Of a stretch of DNA of 64,000 bases, positions 7,492-16,607 are shown in pieces. The position numbers were made by a program, and so were the translations under genes. The notes below the pieces were generated by a model. It worked only from the letters and a program-made list of their open reading frames with translations, made no database searches and was not told the origin of the DNA. The DNA comes from Cytobacillus gottheilii (GTDB taxonomy: Bacteria > Bacillota > Bacilli > Bacillales > Cytobacillaceae), in NCBI RefSeq assembly GCF_900166665.1, contig NZ_LT800494.1, positions 834,673 through 898,672 on the forward strand. Reading direction: 5' to 3'. How positions within the stretch are numbered: the stretch's first letter is position 1; the number at the start of each line of letters is the position of its first letter.

Positions 7492-9276
7492 ATGTCAAAC
7501 CAAACCGAAAAAGCGATTAAAGGCGGAAGCTTTTTAATTGAAGATGTCTCATATGAAAATGTGTTTACACCAGAGGACTATACAGACGAACAAATTATGA
7601 TTGCCAAAACAACAGAGGAGTACGTAATCAACGAGGTGCTTCCAGAAGTCGAGCATCTTGAAAACCATGAATTCGAACGCTCTGTAAAGCTATTAAAACA
7701 AGCTGGAGAACTTGGACTGCTTGGAGCAGATGTGCCTGAAGAATACGGCGGACTTGGTCTCGATAAAATTAGCTCCGCTTTAATTGCTGAAAAAATGTCT
7801 CGTGCCGGCGGATTCTCTATTTCTCACGGAGCACATGTTGGAATTGGTTCTCTGCCAATCGTGCTATTTGGAAATGAAGAGCAAAAACAAAAATACCTTC
7901 CTCCCCTTGCAACTGGAGAAAAGCTCGCAGCTTATGCTTTAACTGAGCCTGGCTCTGGATCAGACGCATTGGGAGCAAGAACAACGGCTAAACTGAACGA
8001 AGAAGGAACTCATTATGTGTTAAATGGTGAAAAACAGTGGATCACAAACGCTGGTTTTGCAGATGTATTTGTTGTATATGCCAAAATTGATGGAGAACAC
8101 TTTTCAGCCTTTATTGTCGAGAGAGAATATGAAGGTGTGTCTGTTGGACCAGAAGAAAAGAAAATGGGGATTAAGAGCTCATCAACACGAACATTAATCC
8201 TTGAAGATGCGCTTGTGCCGAAAGAAAACCTGCTCGGTGAATATGGAAAAGGTCATATTATTGCGTTTAATATTTTAAATATCGGCCGTTATAAATTAGG
8301 TGTAGGAGCTGTTGGTGCATCTAAGCGGGCATTTGAGGTAACGGTAGAATACACAAACCAGCGCCAGCAGTTTAAAACGCCTATTTCCCAATTTAACTTA
8401 ACAAAAGAGAAGTTTGGTACAATGGCTTCCAAATTGTATGCGGCAGAAAGCTCTGTTTATCGAACAGTAGGTTTGTTTGAAGACCGCATGAGCAGATTGA
8501 CAGAAGAAGAAGTAAAGGATGGCAAAGAAGTAGCGAAATCGATTGCTGAATATGCAATTGAATGCTCATTAAATAAGTTTTTCGCAACTGAAGTCCTCGA
8601 TTATGTAGCTGATGAAGGTGTCCAGCTTCATGGCGGCTATGGTTTCATGGCTGAATATGAAATTGAAAGAATCTATCGTGATTCAAGAATCAACCGCATC
8701 TTTGAAGGGACAAATGAGATTAACCGTTTGTTAGTTCCTGGCACCTATTTGCGTAAAGCGTTCAAAGGCGAGCTGCCATTATTCCAGAAAGCACAAGCGC
8801 TTCAAGAGGAGCTAATGATGCTGATGCCTGAAGAGCCGGGTGACGAACCACTTGCACAGGAAAAATATTTAGTGAAAAACGCTAAGAAAATTGGCCTTCT
8901 GGCAGCTGGTTTAGCGGCACAAAAATATGGAAAAGAACTAGAAAAAGAGCAAGAAATTTTAGTCAATGTCGCTGATATCGTATCAAATGCTTATGCAATG
9001 GAATCGGCTGTTCTGCGTACGGAAAAAGCCATTGCGGCAAAAGGGGCAGAGAAAAACAACCAGAAACTTCTTTATACGCAAATCTTCTGTCAGGAAGCAT
9101 TTAACGAAATTGAGCAAATTGCAAAAGAGACACTTGTGGCAGTCGAAAATGGTGATGGACTGCGTATGATGCTCTCAGCACTGCGGAAATTCACTCGTCA
9201 TACTCCTGTTAACGTGGTCGCTAAGAAACGCGAAGCATCAGAGAAAATTATTGACGCTGAGCGCTACGTGCTTTAA
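7492..9276 (+). CDS. fadE: Acyl-CoA dehydrogenase FadE
   Basis: 594 residues, the long Bacillus FadE type with an extra C-terminal helical domain beyond the usual 380-residue core. It oxidises acyl-CoA to trans-2-enoyl-CoA with FAD. Family signatures include AYALTEPGSGSDALGARTTA near residues 145-165, QWITNAGFADVFVVYAKI, and QLHGGYGFMAEYEIERIYRD with RINRIFEGTNEINRLLV, which contains the catalytic-region glutamate. ATG follows GGAGGA. Third gene of the operon, followed by a terminator. Confidence 0.95.
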   Translation: MSNQTEKAIKGGSFLIEDVSYENVFTPEDYTDEQIMIAKTTEEYVINEVLPEVEHLENHEFERSVKLLKQAGELGLLGADVPEEYGGLGLDKISSALIAEKMSRAGGFSISHGAHVGIGSLPIVLFGNEEQKQKYLPPLATGEKLAAYALTEPGSGSDALGARTTAKLNEEGTHYVLNGEKQWITNAGFADVFVVYAKIDGEHFSAFIVEREYEGVSVGPEEKKMGIKSSSTRTLILEDALVPKENLLGEYGKGHIIAFNILNIGRYKLGVGAVGASKRAFEVTVEYTNQRQQFKTPISQFNLTKEKFGTMASKLYAAESSVYRTVGLFEDRMSRLTEEEVKDGKEVAKSIAEYAIECSLNKFFATEVLDYVADEGVQLHGGYGFMAEYEIERIYRDSRINRIFEGTNEINRLLVPGTYLRKAFKGELPLFQKAQALQEELMMLMPEEPGDEPLAQEKYLVKNAKKIGLLAAGLAAQKYGKELEKEQEILVNVADIVSNAYAMESAVLRTEKAIAAKGAEKNNQKLLYTQIFCQEAFNEIEQIAKETLVAVENGDGLRMMLSALRKFTRHTPVNVVAKKREASEKIIDAERYVL

Positions 9277-9284
9277 GAGGTGTG

Positions 9285-9311
9285 CTCCCTTCAATATGGA
9301 GGGAGTTTTTT
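9285..9311 (+). terminator. Terminator of the fad operon
   Basis: CTCCCT ... AGGGAG hairpin followed by TTTTTTAT, 8 bp after the fadE stop. The 200 bp up to yusI hold no convincing gene. Confidence 0.85.
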
Positions 9312-9511
9312 ATATGAAGCTAATTGCTAAACATCCTCATCTAACTGGTCAATTCACTGTTATTTCTAGTTGGAGGGGATATATTAATCAATCCTTGGGA
9401 CTTAGCTAGATACCTAATTTGTTATGAAAAACAGGTCATTTATGATACTATTCTTTTGAAGATAATAGTTTTAACACTAGCAAGGATATGTTAAGATTGG
9501 TGGTGAAATAT

Positions 9512-9871
9512 ATGGCGCATACATTTTATTGGTACCCTAAATGTGGTACATGCCGTAATGCAAAAAAATGGCTTGATGAGCATCAAATTTCTTATGAAGC
9601 AATACATATTGCCGACAATCCGCCTTCTCGCGATGAGCTTGCAGAGCTTTATCAAAAAAGCGGATTAGAGCTAAAAAAATTCTTTAATACAAGTGGCATG
9701 AAGTATCGTGAGCTTGGCTTAAAGGATAAAGTAAAAACCGCATCTGAAGATGAGCTTTTGGACATCTTAGCTTCAGACGGAATGCTCATCAAAAGGCCAA
9801 TTCTAACCGACGGATCAAAGGTGACGGTTGGTTTTAAAGAAGATGAGTATGCAAAAACGTGGCTCGCTTAA
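9512..9871 (+). CDS. yusI: ArsC/Spx-family protein YusI
   Basis: 119 residues of the thioredoxin-fold arsenate reductase-like family. The start chosen is ATG 9512 after GGTGGTGAAA; an upstream in-frame ATG at 9488 lacks a site and would add an unconserved tail. The active-site motif CGTC (Cys11, Cys14) follows the first strand, and FFNTSGMKYRELGLKDK plus LIKRPIL are typical of the YusI/Spx/ArsC group. Its true substrate is unknown, and the family also contains regulators such as Spx. It lies between the fad operon and gcvH as in B. subtilis. Confidence 0.88.
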   Translation: MAHTFYWYPKCGTCRNAKKWLDEHQISYEAIHIADNPPSRDELAELYQKSGLELKKFFNTSGMKYRELGLKDKVKTASEDELLDILASDGMLIKRPILTDGSKVTVGFKEDEYAKTWLA

Positions 9872-9939
9872 CCAAAGATTTACGTACCGGGAGCTATAAA
9901 AGCTTATACTGGTTTAATTTCAGAACGAGATCAAATTTG

Positions 9940-10110
9940 AATAGTGTCTAGCAGCAGAGCAAGGCGCTTGCACTTTTCTAAGTGTCTAGTTCCAGCGCCT
10001 AGCCCCTCGAGGTCTTAAGTCAATTCAGCCTAAAGGTCAAAGAACGACCTTCAGTCTGGCTCGCCTTAAGCTTGTCGGGGCTGAGCAAGGCGCTTGCACT
10101 TTTCTTTAGA
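9940..10110. repeat. Bacillus-type intergenic hairpin repeat with internal direct repeat
   Basis: The stretch between yusI and gcvH contains a GC-rich palindromic block (about 9986-10085) with arms CTAGCCCCTCGAGG and GCTTGTCGGGGCTGA around a further AAGGTC...GACCTT hairpin. A 23-bp sequence beginning GAGCAAGGCGCTTGC occurs exactly twice, at 9957-9979 and 10083-10105. From memory, similar blocks occur between genes in many Bacillus genomes; this is recollection, not a search result. No coding potential seen. Confidence 0.65.
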
Positions 10111-10142
10111 TCATAGATACACATACAAATGGAGGGATAGTA

Positions 10143-10526
10143 ATGAGTGCACCAAAAGAATTACGATATTCAAAAGAGCATGAATGGGTTAAAACAGAGG
10201 GAGAAAAAGTCCGTATTGGAATAACAGACTTTGCACAATCTGAGCTTGGTGACATCGTATTTGTTGAGCTTCCAGAAGTGGGCGATGAATTAAAAGTCAA
10301 CGAACCTTTCGGCAGTGTGGAATCTGTAAAAACAGTTTCTGAACTATATGCACCAGTAAGCGGTAAAGTTGTCGAAGTCAACGAAGAATTAAGCGACAAT
10401 CCAGAATTCGTAAATGAATCTCCATATGAAAATGCTTGGATGGTAGTAGTAGAGCTGTCAGATGCTAGTGAAGTTGACAGCCTGATGGATTCTGAGCAAT
10501 ATGATGAAATGGTTAAAGAAGATTAA
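10143..10526 (+). CDS. gcvH: Glycine cleavage system H protein
   Basis: 127 residues, the standard length. Carrier of the lipoyl arm that shuttles the aminomethyl group in glycine cleavage; in Bacillus it is also the lipoyl relay for other complexes. The lipoylated lysine is Lys63 in [18 protein letters not shown] follows GGAGGG. It stands alone, with no gcvT or gcvP nearby, as in B. subtilis. LipA, which builds the lipoyl group, is encoded at 36.2 kb in this window. Confidence 0.97.
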   Translation: MSAPKELRYSKEHEWVKTEGEKVRIGITDFAQSELGDIVFVELPEVGDELKVNEPFGSVESVKTVSELYAPVSGKVVEVNEELSDNPEFVNESPYENAWMVVVELSDASEVDSLMDSEQYDEMVKED

Positions 10527-10535
10527 TATAAGCGG

Positions 10536-10564
10536 AGCCAGCCTTTTTAAGGGCTGGCTTTTAT
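10536..10564 (+). terminator. gcvH terminator
   Basis: AGCCAGCC loop GGGCTGGCT followed by TTTATT, 9 bp after the gcvH stop. Confidence 0.8.
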
Positions 10565-10728
10565 TATATGCTTTTTGCATTTCTAATAGAGAAAACATTA
10601 AAAACATCGAATGTTTTCTCCGTGCCTTCTAAAAGGAATATTACACATTTGTATAGAATAGTGAATATAGTACATAAAATATACAAATTAGGGCGGCAAT
10701 ATAATCCTACTACTCCAAGGTGATGAAT

Positions 10729-11085
10729 ATGTTTGATTACAATTCTGAAAAGGTTATTATTGTGGAAGGTACTTCTGATAAACGAAAAGTGAAGGACATT
10801 ATTCGAGAACCGGTTGAGATCATCTGCACCAATGGCACTATTAGCGTTACAAAGCTGGATGAACTGATTGATGAGTTATTTGATAAGGATGTATATATAC
10901 TGGTAGATGCTGATGATGCGGGTGAAAAACTGAGAAAGCAGTTTAAGCGTGAAATGCCAGAAGCGGCCCATCTTTATATTGATAAAATGTACAGAGAGGT
11001 TGCCACAGCACCGGTACATCACTTGGCGACCGTTCTTTTAGGTGCTAATATTGATGTTTACACAGAGTTTTTAGATAGAGGTTGA
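10729..11085 (+). CDS. yusF: Toprim-domain protein YusF
   Basis: 118 residues. It carries a Toprim fold: the Glu of VIIVEGTSDK at the first strand and the DxD-type motif ILVDADDAGEK, both metal-binding positions in primases, topoisomerases and RNase M5. ATG 10729 is chosen because AAGGTGA lies 5 bp upstream; GTG 10720 overlaps that site. The gene stops inside the translation-start region of yusE, suggesting coupling. A nuclease role is possible from the fold, but the cellular substrate is unknown. Confidence 0.85.
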   Translation: MFDYNSEKVIIVEGTSDKRKVKDIIREPVEIICTNGTISVTKLDELIDELFDKDVYILVDADDAGEKLRKQFKREMPEAAHLYIDKMYREVATAPVHHLATVLLGANIDVYTEFLDRG

Positions 11086-11090
11086 ATGTT

Positions 11091-11396
11091 ATGCTTGAAT
11101 GGACGCAACAAGAGATTGAAAATGCACTGAAAAATGATTTTTCAGGATTTATTTATTTGTACACCCCCATGTGCGGTACATGTCAAATGGCTGGGAAGAT
11201 GCTTACTGTTGTAGATGAATTATTACCAGAATCTTCAATAAGGAAGGCAGATCTTAACTATATGCCGAAACTTGCTGAGCAGTGGAATGTCGAAAGTGTT
11301 CCATGTCTTGTATTTGTTCAACATGGAGATGCGACGGAAAAAATATATGCTTTTCATTCAGTTCCATACTTATTGGAAAAAATGTCTGGCGCATAA
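11091..11396 (+). CDS. yusE: Thioredoxin-like protein YusE
   Basis: 101 residues from ATG 11091 (site AGAGGTTG); an in-frame TTG at 11082 overlaps the yusF stop. The thioredoxin fold shows FIYLYTPMCGTCQMAGK with the redox motif CGTC near residues 27-30, and the cis-proline loop VESVPCLVFV. It is cytoplasmic with no signal peptide. It forms a pair with yusF, as in B. subtilis. The physiological partner is unknown. Confidence 0.88.
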   Translation: MLEWTQQEIENALKNDFSGFIYLYTPMCGTCQMAGKMLTVVDELLPESSIRKADLNYMPKLAEQWNVESVPCLVFVQHGDATEKIYAFHSVPYLLEKMSGA

Positions 11397-11400
11397 AAAA

Positions 11401-11430
11401 ATGGCTGGGAGCGGGCTCCTAGCCTTTATT
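11401..11430 (+). terminator. yusFE terminator
   Basis: GGCTGGGAG CGGG CTCCTAGCC (one G-T pair) followed by TTTATTTTATTT. Confidence 0.8.
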
Positions 11431-11796
11431 TTATTTCAAAGGCTCTTTGGCGGATGTGTTGCTGTTTTATTATCCTTGTTGATCGAAGTGTGCTATCGCA
11501 ATGTTCAGCTGAGAATAAGAGTGGCCCAAAGGAAGGAAAAGTCTTCGCCAAGAGGAGGGCTTAGCTTCAGCCCCACCAGCATGCCGGAAAGGGATTGTCC
11601 CAGTAGTGAAATAAAAGCCTGTTATAAATCAAGAGAGGTTGCAAAATAAGCTTTCTCTATTAAATGAATATTGTTTTTTAGTAAATGTATCGTTTTATCA
11701 TCGAAATATATTTACAATTGCCGCTTTTAAGAATATTATATTTAGGGATGCGAAATATCAACCAAATTTCTAAAGAAGTCTTGAGGCGATAAGAGC
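11431..11796. other. Intergenic region without recognised gene
   Basis: Between the yusE terminator and the MFS gene. It holds a moderately GC-rich patch (about 11520-11610) lacking a ribosome binding site for any frame, then about 150 bp of very AT-rich sequence that probably carries the promoter for the next gene. The GC-rich patch might be a degenerate intergenic repeat; I could not match it to anything else in the window. Confidence 0.5.
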
Positions 11797-13059
11797 ATGT
11801 TCTATAAAGAGTGGGTACATCAAATAAAAGGCTATAATCAAAATATCCGGCATGCTTTTCTAGCCAATATTTTCACACAAATTGGTTTAGGTATTTTTAT
11901 GGTTATTTACAATTTTTATGTACGTGAATTAGGCTATTCGGATGGAATGAATGGTCAAGTGATTTCGATGACATCACTTGCAACTGCGATCATCCTAATT
12001 CCAGCAGGTTTACTAAGCGATCGGTTTGGCAGAAAAAATATTATGCTTTACGGTGCAATCGCAACAGGAGCCGTCTTAATGATCCGCAGCCTGGCGGAAG
12101 GACCGGCAATGTTATTATCCGCTGCTTTTGCAACAGGACTGACATCAGCTTTTTTACAAGTCTCCAGTATTCCGTGGCTTGCTGAAAATTCCCGAGCAGA
12201 ACAGCGGGTGCATTTATTCAGCATTCATTTTGCTATTATGACAGGCGCAAATGTTATTGGTAACCTGAGCGGCGGGCTGTTAACGGATTTCTTTTCATTG
12301 TTTATGACGCAATTGAACGGAATTCGTGTTACGCTCTTGCTCGGCGGCGTTATTTTTTTGATTGGTATCTTCCCGATTATAAAGTTTCAAGAAAGCCGCA
12401 AGGTAACAAATTCTATTGATAAATCTAAATCGAACTCCATAAAGGCTGCCTTATCGGCGAAAAAAGACAGTATGAAGATTGTCATACTTTTCGCGGTTGC
12501 ACAGTTAATTATTGGTGTTGGAGCAGGGCTAGTTATTCCTTATTTGAACCTATATTTCTCTGACAGGTTTTCTGCTTCAAACTCAGCAGTTGGTTTGATT
12601 ATTTCATTAGGGCAGGCAATGACTGCCGTAGCAATGATTATTGGGCCAAAAGTTGTTCAAAAATTTGGTGAGGTAAAAGCAGTTGTGATCCTGCAGCTAT
12701 CTTCACTGCCGTTTTTACTTTTGACTGCTTATACTGAACAGCTCTGGCTTGCAGCAGTAGGGTTTTTGTTCAGGCAGGCATTGATGAATGCGGGAAATCC
12801 AATTCAAATGTCACTAATGATGTCTAAAGTGGACGATTCAATGAAAGGTTTCGCCAGCTCAGTGAATCAGATGGTCTTTAATTTGGGCTGGGCAGTGATG
12901 GGGCCAGTATCGACAGGTATTGTCATGATATATGGCTCCTATTGGGGATATGCTACCGTCTTTACGATTACTGCAGTGTTGTATTTAATAGGCTCTATCT
13001 ATTTCTTCCTAGTATTTAAACGCTATAATCCTAAAAAAGTTGCACAAATGACAGCATAG
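11797..13059 (+). CDS. Major facilitator superfamily transporter
   Basis: 420 residues with about 12 hydrophobic segments in two halves separated by a charged loop (residues about 200-225, SIDKSKSNSIKAALSAKKDS). The MFS signature between segments 2 and 3 is seen as GLLSDRFGRKN near residue 72, with a shorter echo in the second half. It is a membrane exporter or importer of unknown substrate. ATG follows TTGAGGCGAT. The gene is not part of the usual yus order, so it may be an insertion between yusE and yusD. A terminator follows. Confidence 0.85.
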   Translation: MFYKEWVHQIKGYNQNIRHAFLANIFTQIGLGIFMVIYNFYVRELGYSDGMNGQVISMTSLATAIILIPAGLLSDRFGRKNIMLYGAIATGAVLMIRSLAEGPAMLLSAAFATGLTSAFLQVSSIPWLAENSRAEQRVHLFSIHFAIMTGANVIGNLSGGLLTDFFSLFMTQLNGIRVTLLLGGVIFLIGIFPIIKFQESRKVTNSIDKSKSNSIKAALSAKKDSMKIVILFAVAQLIIGVGAGLVIPYLNLYFSDRFSASNSAVGLIISLGQAMTAVAMIIGPKVVQKFGEVKAVVILQLSSLPFLLLTAYTEQLWLAAVGFLFRQALMNAGNPIQMSLMMSKVDDSMKGFASSVNQMVFNLGWAVMGPVSTGIVMIYGSYWGYATVFTITAVLYLIGSIYFFLVFKRYNPKKVAQMTA

Positions 13060-13097
13060 CTTGCTTTTAACTGACATATTTCTCAGGAAATAATCCC

Positions 13098-13136
13098 AGA
13101 CAATACCGTAATGGATGCGGTCATTGTCTTTTTTTT
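13098..13136 (+). terminator. Terminator after the MFS gene
   Basis: AGACAATACCG ... CGGTCATTGTCT with a long loop, followed by a run of T. Confidence 0.8.
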
Positions 13137-13224
13137 GGTTAATTTGTTGAAAAGTTTTTAAAGGATTAAGACTCAGTTCCGCGGAATAAGCTTACATAGA
13201 CTAAAGAATTTTGAGGTGTACTCA

Positions 13225-13545
13225 ATGGAACAGCTGGCTAAATCCTTTATACAAGAATTAGAGCAAAAACAGCATGTCTTTCAACTATTGCAGAATCGAA
13301 ACCTGACGGTGCATTTTCATAGCGAGACTGAACATCTATATTTACGTATTGATGGGGGAAGGGCTGATATTACTTCTCAAATGGAGTGTGAGATGGAAAT
13401 TCATGGTCCTAAAGCGACTATGACTCATCTTTTTCAGCGGAAAATAAAGCTGCGTCAAATGATGAAAGAACAGCCAATCCAAATAAGAGGCCCTTTCCGC
13501 AGTATTCTATTATTAGAAACAATTTTATATCTTGGAAAAAATTAA
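13225..13545 (+). CDS. yusD: YusD-like protein of unknown function
   Basis: 106 residues from ATG 13225, six bases after GAGGTG; GTG 13216 overlaps that site. No membrane segment or catalytic motif is evident. The pattern HFHSETEHLYLRIDGGRADI and a positively charged LFQRKIKLRQMMKEQPIQIRG helix recall small lipid-binding (SCP2-like) folds, which is tentative. Size and position just before the metN block match B. subtilis yusD. Confidence 0.65.
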   Translation: MEQLAKSFIQELEQKQHVFQLLQNRNLTVHFHSETEHLYLRIDGGRADITSQMECEMEIHGPKATMTHLFQRKIKLRQMMKEQPIQIRGPFRSILLLETILYLGKN

Positions 13546-13555
13546 TGGTTTTTGG

Positions 13556-13584
13556 TTGACTGTTTTTTTTCTGTATGCTAAAAT
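13556..13584 (+). promoter_or_regulatory. Promoter of the metY transcript
   Basis: TTGACT, 17 bp, TAAAAT, ending 26 bp before the S-box aptamer. Confidence 0.8.
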
Positions 13585-13610
13585 TTCAAACAAATATGAA
13601 AATTGAATAT

Positions 13611-13710
13611 TCTTATCAAGAGAGGTGGAGGGACTGGCCCTGCGAAACCCGGCAACCGGTTAATTACACGGTGCTAATTCCAGCAGAGCAAATGCTCTGA
13701 AAGATAAGAA
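13611..13710 (+). ncRNA. SAM-I (S-box) riboswitch upstream of metY
   Basis: All conserved blocks of the S-box are present in order: TCTTATCAAGAGAGGTGGAG, GAAACCCGGCAACC, GGTGCTAATTCC, and the closing GATAAGA that pairs with TCTTATC to form P1. When S-adenosylmethionine is bound, the downstream terminator forms and metY is switched off. Confidence 0.97.
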
Positions 13711-13724
13711 GAGTTGTGAATTCC

Positions 13725-13754
13725 AGACCCTCTTCTTCTTGAAGAGGGTCTTTT
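13725..13754 (+). terminator. S-box attenuation terminator (metY)
   Basis: AGACCCTCTTC TTCTT GAAGAGGGTCTTTT. A perfect stem in the expression platform of the riboswitch. Confidence 0.92.
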
Positions 13755-13832
13755 GCTGTTACGAAGATTCATAACAGCAAAGCCAGCATGATGATACTCA
13801 AGATGCAAACCAATTAAAAGGGAGAGATCGAC

Positions 13833-15149
13833 ATGACTGAAAGCAAAAAAAATTATCGTTTTGAAACATTGGGTATTCATGGAGGATTAGCGCCGGATCC
13901 AGTAACCGGTGCTCGGGCAGTTCCGATTTATCAAAATAATGCTTATCAATTCAAAAGTACTGACCATGCTGCAAACCTTTTTGGACTAAAGGAACCAGGT
14001 TATATTTATACACGGATACATAATCCGACTGTAAGTGTGTTCGAGGAAAGAGTTGCACTGCTTGAAGGTGGCATTGGCGCATTGGCTGTTTCAAGTGGTC
14101 AGGCTGCGATTACTTTATCTATTTTAAATATTGCTGGTGCTGGAGACGAAATTGTCGCTGCATCAAACCTATATGGTGGTACCTATAATTTATTTGCAGT
14201 AACATTGCCTAAATATGGGATAAATGTGAAGTTTGTTGATCCACAAGATCCAGAAGCTTTTAGAGAGGCAATTACGAATAAGACGAAAGCGATATTTGCA
14301 GAAACGATTGGCAATCCAAGTTTAAAAGTGCTCGATATTGAAGCAGTAGCAACTATTGCTCATGAAAATGGCATACCGCTAATTATTGATAATACTTTTC
14401 CTACTCCATATCTGTGCAGGCCGATCGAATTTGGTGCTGATATTGTGATCCACTCTGCTACCAAATGGCTACTTGGCAATGGAACAACAATGGGAGGAAT
14501 TATTGTGGATGGCGGCAAGTTTGACTGGAATTCACCGAAATTCCCAGGCTTTACGGAACCAGATCCAAGCTATCATAACTTAGTTTATAGCGAGGCGCTT
14601 GGTGAGGCAGCATATATTACAAAGGCGCGTGTTCAGCTGCTGCGTGATCTTGGGCCTGCTTTAAGTCCGCAAAATGCATTCCAATTCACTTTAGGAATTG
14701 AAACTTTACACGTACGGATGAAGGAGCATGTGGCAAATACAAAGAAAATTATCAGCTATCTCAAGAGCCATCCTGCTATAAATTGGCTCTTATATCCTGG
14801 AGACGATGATCATCCAGATAAGGCTTTAGCAGATAAATATCTGCCAAAAGGTGCAGGGTCCGTTGTTGTTTTTGGAATTAAGGGCGGAAGAGAAGCTGGT
14901 GCTGCTTTAATCAATAACCTTAATCTTTGGGCACATGTAGCCAATGTAGGTGATGCGAAAAGTTTAATTATACACCCTGCAAGCACAACCCATCAGCAGC
15001 TGGATGATGAGGCTTTAAAAATTGCGGGAGTCCCAGAAGATTTAATCCGCATATCTGTGGGAATTGAAAATGCAGAAGATCTAATTGAGGATTTAGAACA
15101 GGCAATTGAGGCGGCAACAGGAATCACAACACTTGCTGCTAAAGCTTAA
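13833..15149 (+). CDS. metY: O-acetylhomoserine sulfhydrylase (homocysteine synthase)
   Basis: 438 residues. PLP enzyme of the Cys/Met metabolism family that makes homocysteine from O-acetylhomoserine and sulfide. Visible features are [43 protein letters not shown], the PLP-phosphate/aspartate region [10 protein letters not shown], and the PLP lysine in [16 protein letters not shown]. The C-terminal [14 protein letters not shown] and [13 protein letters not shown] blocks are typical. ATG follows GGGAGAG. Control by the upstream SAM riboswitch fits the methionine role. No acetyltransferase gene (metX) is adjacent. Confidence 0.94.
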   Translation: MTESKKNYRFETLGIHGGLAPDPVTGARAVPIYQNNAYQFKSTDHAANLFGLKEPGYIYTRIHNPTVSVFEERVALLEGGIGALAVSSGQAAITLSILNIAGAGDEIVAASNLYGGTYNLFAVTLPKYGINVKFVDPQDPEAFREAITNKTKAIFAETIGNPSLKVLDIEAVATIAHENGIPLIIDNTFPTPYLCRPIEFGADIVIHSATKWLLGNGTTMGGIIVDGGKFDWNSPKFPGFTEPDPSYHNLVYSEALGEAAYITKARVQLLRDLGPALSPQNAFQFTLGIETLHVRMKEHVANTKKIISYLKSHPAINWLLYPGDDDHPDKALADKYLPKGAGSVVVFGIKGGREAGAALINNLNLWAHVANVGDAKSLIIHPASTTHQQLDDEALKIAGVPEDLIRISVGIENAEDLIEDLEQAIEAATGITTLAAKA

Positions 15150-15200
15150 AGAAATTGTGATCAAGGGAAATATAAAATGTCTTGGAATTCACTTTTTTAG

Positions 15201-15230
15201 TTGACACCCTTATCATCCCCATGATATGAT
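15201..15230 (+). promoter_or_regulatory. Promoter of the metNPQ transcript
   Basis: TTGACA, 18 bp, TATGAT, about 50 bp before the second S-box. Confidence 0.75.
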
Positions 15231-15281
15231 AGCATTCGTAATTTATAAATGAATGTAAACGAATTGAATATAAATGTTTAG

Positions 15282-15389
15282 CTCTTATCAAGAGAGGTGG
15301 AGGGAAGTGCCCTATGAAGCCCGGCAACCGTCATGAAAATGAAATGGTGCCAATTCACTCAAAGCTTATGGCTTTGATAGATGAGAGAA
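15282..15389 (+). ncRNA. SAM-I (S-box) riboswitch upstream of metN
   Basis: CTCTTATCAAGAGAGGTGGA, GAAGCCCGGCAACC, GGTGCCAATTC and the P1-closing ATGAGAG are all present. It is a second independent aptamer 1.6 kb from the first, controlling the methionine ABC importer. Confidence 0.97.
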
Positions 15390-15402
15390 AGGACTTATTT
15401 TT

Positions 15403-15436
15403 AATGCCTTTCTGCTCATAACAGAAAGGCATTTTT
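15403..15436 (+). terminator. S-box attenuation terminator (metN)
   Basis: AATGCCTTTCTG, short loop, CAGAAAGGCATTTTT. Confidence 0.92.
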
Positions 15437-15581
15437 ATTTTTTGCTAGTTTTCAAGAATTGGAAAACTTAACTGGTTAAAGATATTTTAATGTGTTTTCT
15501 GAAATTGAGGAGAATGAAAGGCATTGTCCAATCAAAAACTATTGTATAGGCAATGTCAGGAATGAGAGGGTGAAACAACAA

Positions 15582-16607
15582 GTGATTTCTATAAAAAATG
15601 CAAAGAAAATATTTGCAACGAAAAAAGGGAAGGTCAACGCGGTTGATCAAGTGAACCTTGAAATTAAAGAAGGCGAAATTTTTGGAGTGATTGGCTACAG
15701 TGGAGCGGGAAAAAGTACGTTAATCCGTATGCTAAATGGATTGGAAATTCCTACTGAAGGCAGTGTAGTCGTTGCTAATAACGAAGTTTCACGCATTAAA
15801 GGCAGTGACTTAAGAAAGGCCAGACAAGAGATCAGTATGATTTTCCAGCATTTTAATCTGCTATGGTCCAGGAATGTTAGAGAGAATATTGCCTTTCCAC
15901 TTGAGATTGCCGGCGTTTCGAAGCAGGAAAGAATAAAAAGAGTGGATGAACTCATTCGTCTTGTTGGTTTAGAGGGGAGAGAGGATGCATATCCTTCCCA
16001 GCTGAGCGGTGGGCAAAAGCAAAGAGTTGGCATTGCAAGAGCACTGGCGAATAATCCTAAGGTGCTGCTGTGCGATGAGGCCACATCTGCGTTAGATCCA
16101 CAAACAACAGACTCAATTCTTGAACTGCTTGTCGATATAAATGAACGACTTGGCTTAACCATTGTACTAATTACACATGAAATGCATGTGATTCGCAAAA
16201 TCTGCCATCGTGTAGCTGTGATGGAGAATGGTCAGATTGTTGAAGAAGGACCTGTTCTTGAAGTATTTAAAAACCCAACTGCACCGATTACAAAGAGGTT
16301 TGTACAGCAAGTGACTGAACCGGAAGAGACGAAGGAAACCGTACAGCATTTACTCGACCTTTATCCTCAGGGGCAAGTCATTCAGCTGGGTTTTGTTGGA
16401 GAGGCTGCAGAACAGCCGCTTATTACGAATTTAATTCGTCATTACTCGGTTACAGTGAATATTCTGCAAGGGAAAATATCACAAACACAAAAGGGTTCTT
16501 ATGGAACATTATTTATTCATCTAGATGGGGAACAGACGGAAATTGCTAAGGCAATCGACTATATCCATTCCCAGAATATTGGAGTGGAGGTGATTTCTAA
16601 TGCTTAG
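15582..16607 (+). CDS. metN: Methionine ABC transporter ATP-binding protein MetN
   Basis: 341 residues from GTG 15582, about 9 bases after GAGGG. Upstream in-frame codons back to 15492 would add about 30 residues unlike the family. Walker A is GYSGAGKST, the signature motif is LSGGQKQRVGIARAL, Walker B is VLLCDEATSAL, and the H-loop is ITHEM. The C-terminal domain (from about residue 265) is the NIL/ACT-like methionine-sensing domain of MetN proteins. It energises uptake of D- and L-methionine with MetP and MetQ. It overlaps metP by 8 bp. Confidence 0.95.
   Translation: MISIKNAKKIFATKKGKVNAVDQVNLEIKEGEIFGVIGYSGAGKSTLIRMLNGLEIPTEGSVVVANNEVSRIKGSDLRKARQEISMIFQHFNLLWSRNVRENIAFPLEIAGVSKQERIKRVDELIRLVGLEGREDAYPSQLSGGQKQRVGIARALANNPKVLLCDEATSALDPQTTDSILELLVDINERLGLTIVLITHEMHVIRKICHRVAVMENGQIVEEGPVLEVFKNPTAPITKRFVQQVTEPEETKETVQHLLDLYPQGQVIQLGFVGEAAEQPLITNLIRHYSVTVNILQGKISQTQKGSYGTLFIHLDGEQTEIAKAIDYIHSQNIGVEVISNA

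Noticed and set aside
11272..11649. Plus-strand open frame crossing the yusE end
   Set aside because: It overlaps yusE in another frame and runs through the terminator, with no ribosome binding site.
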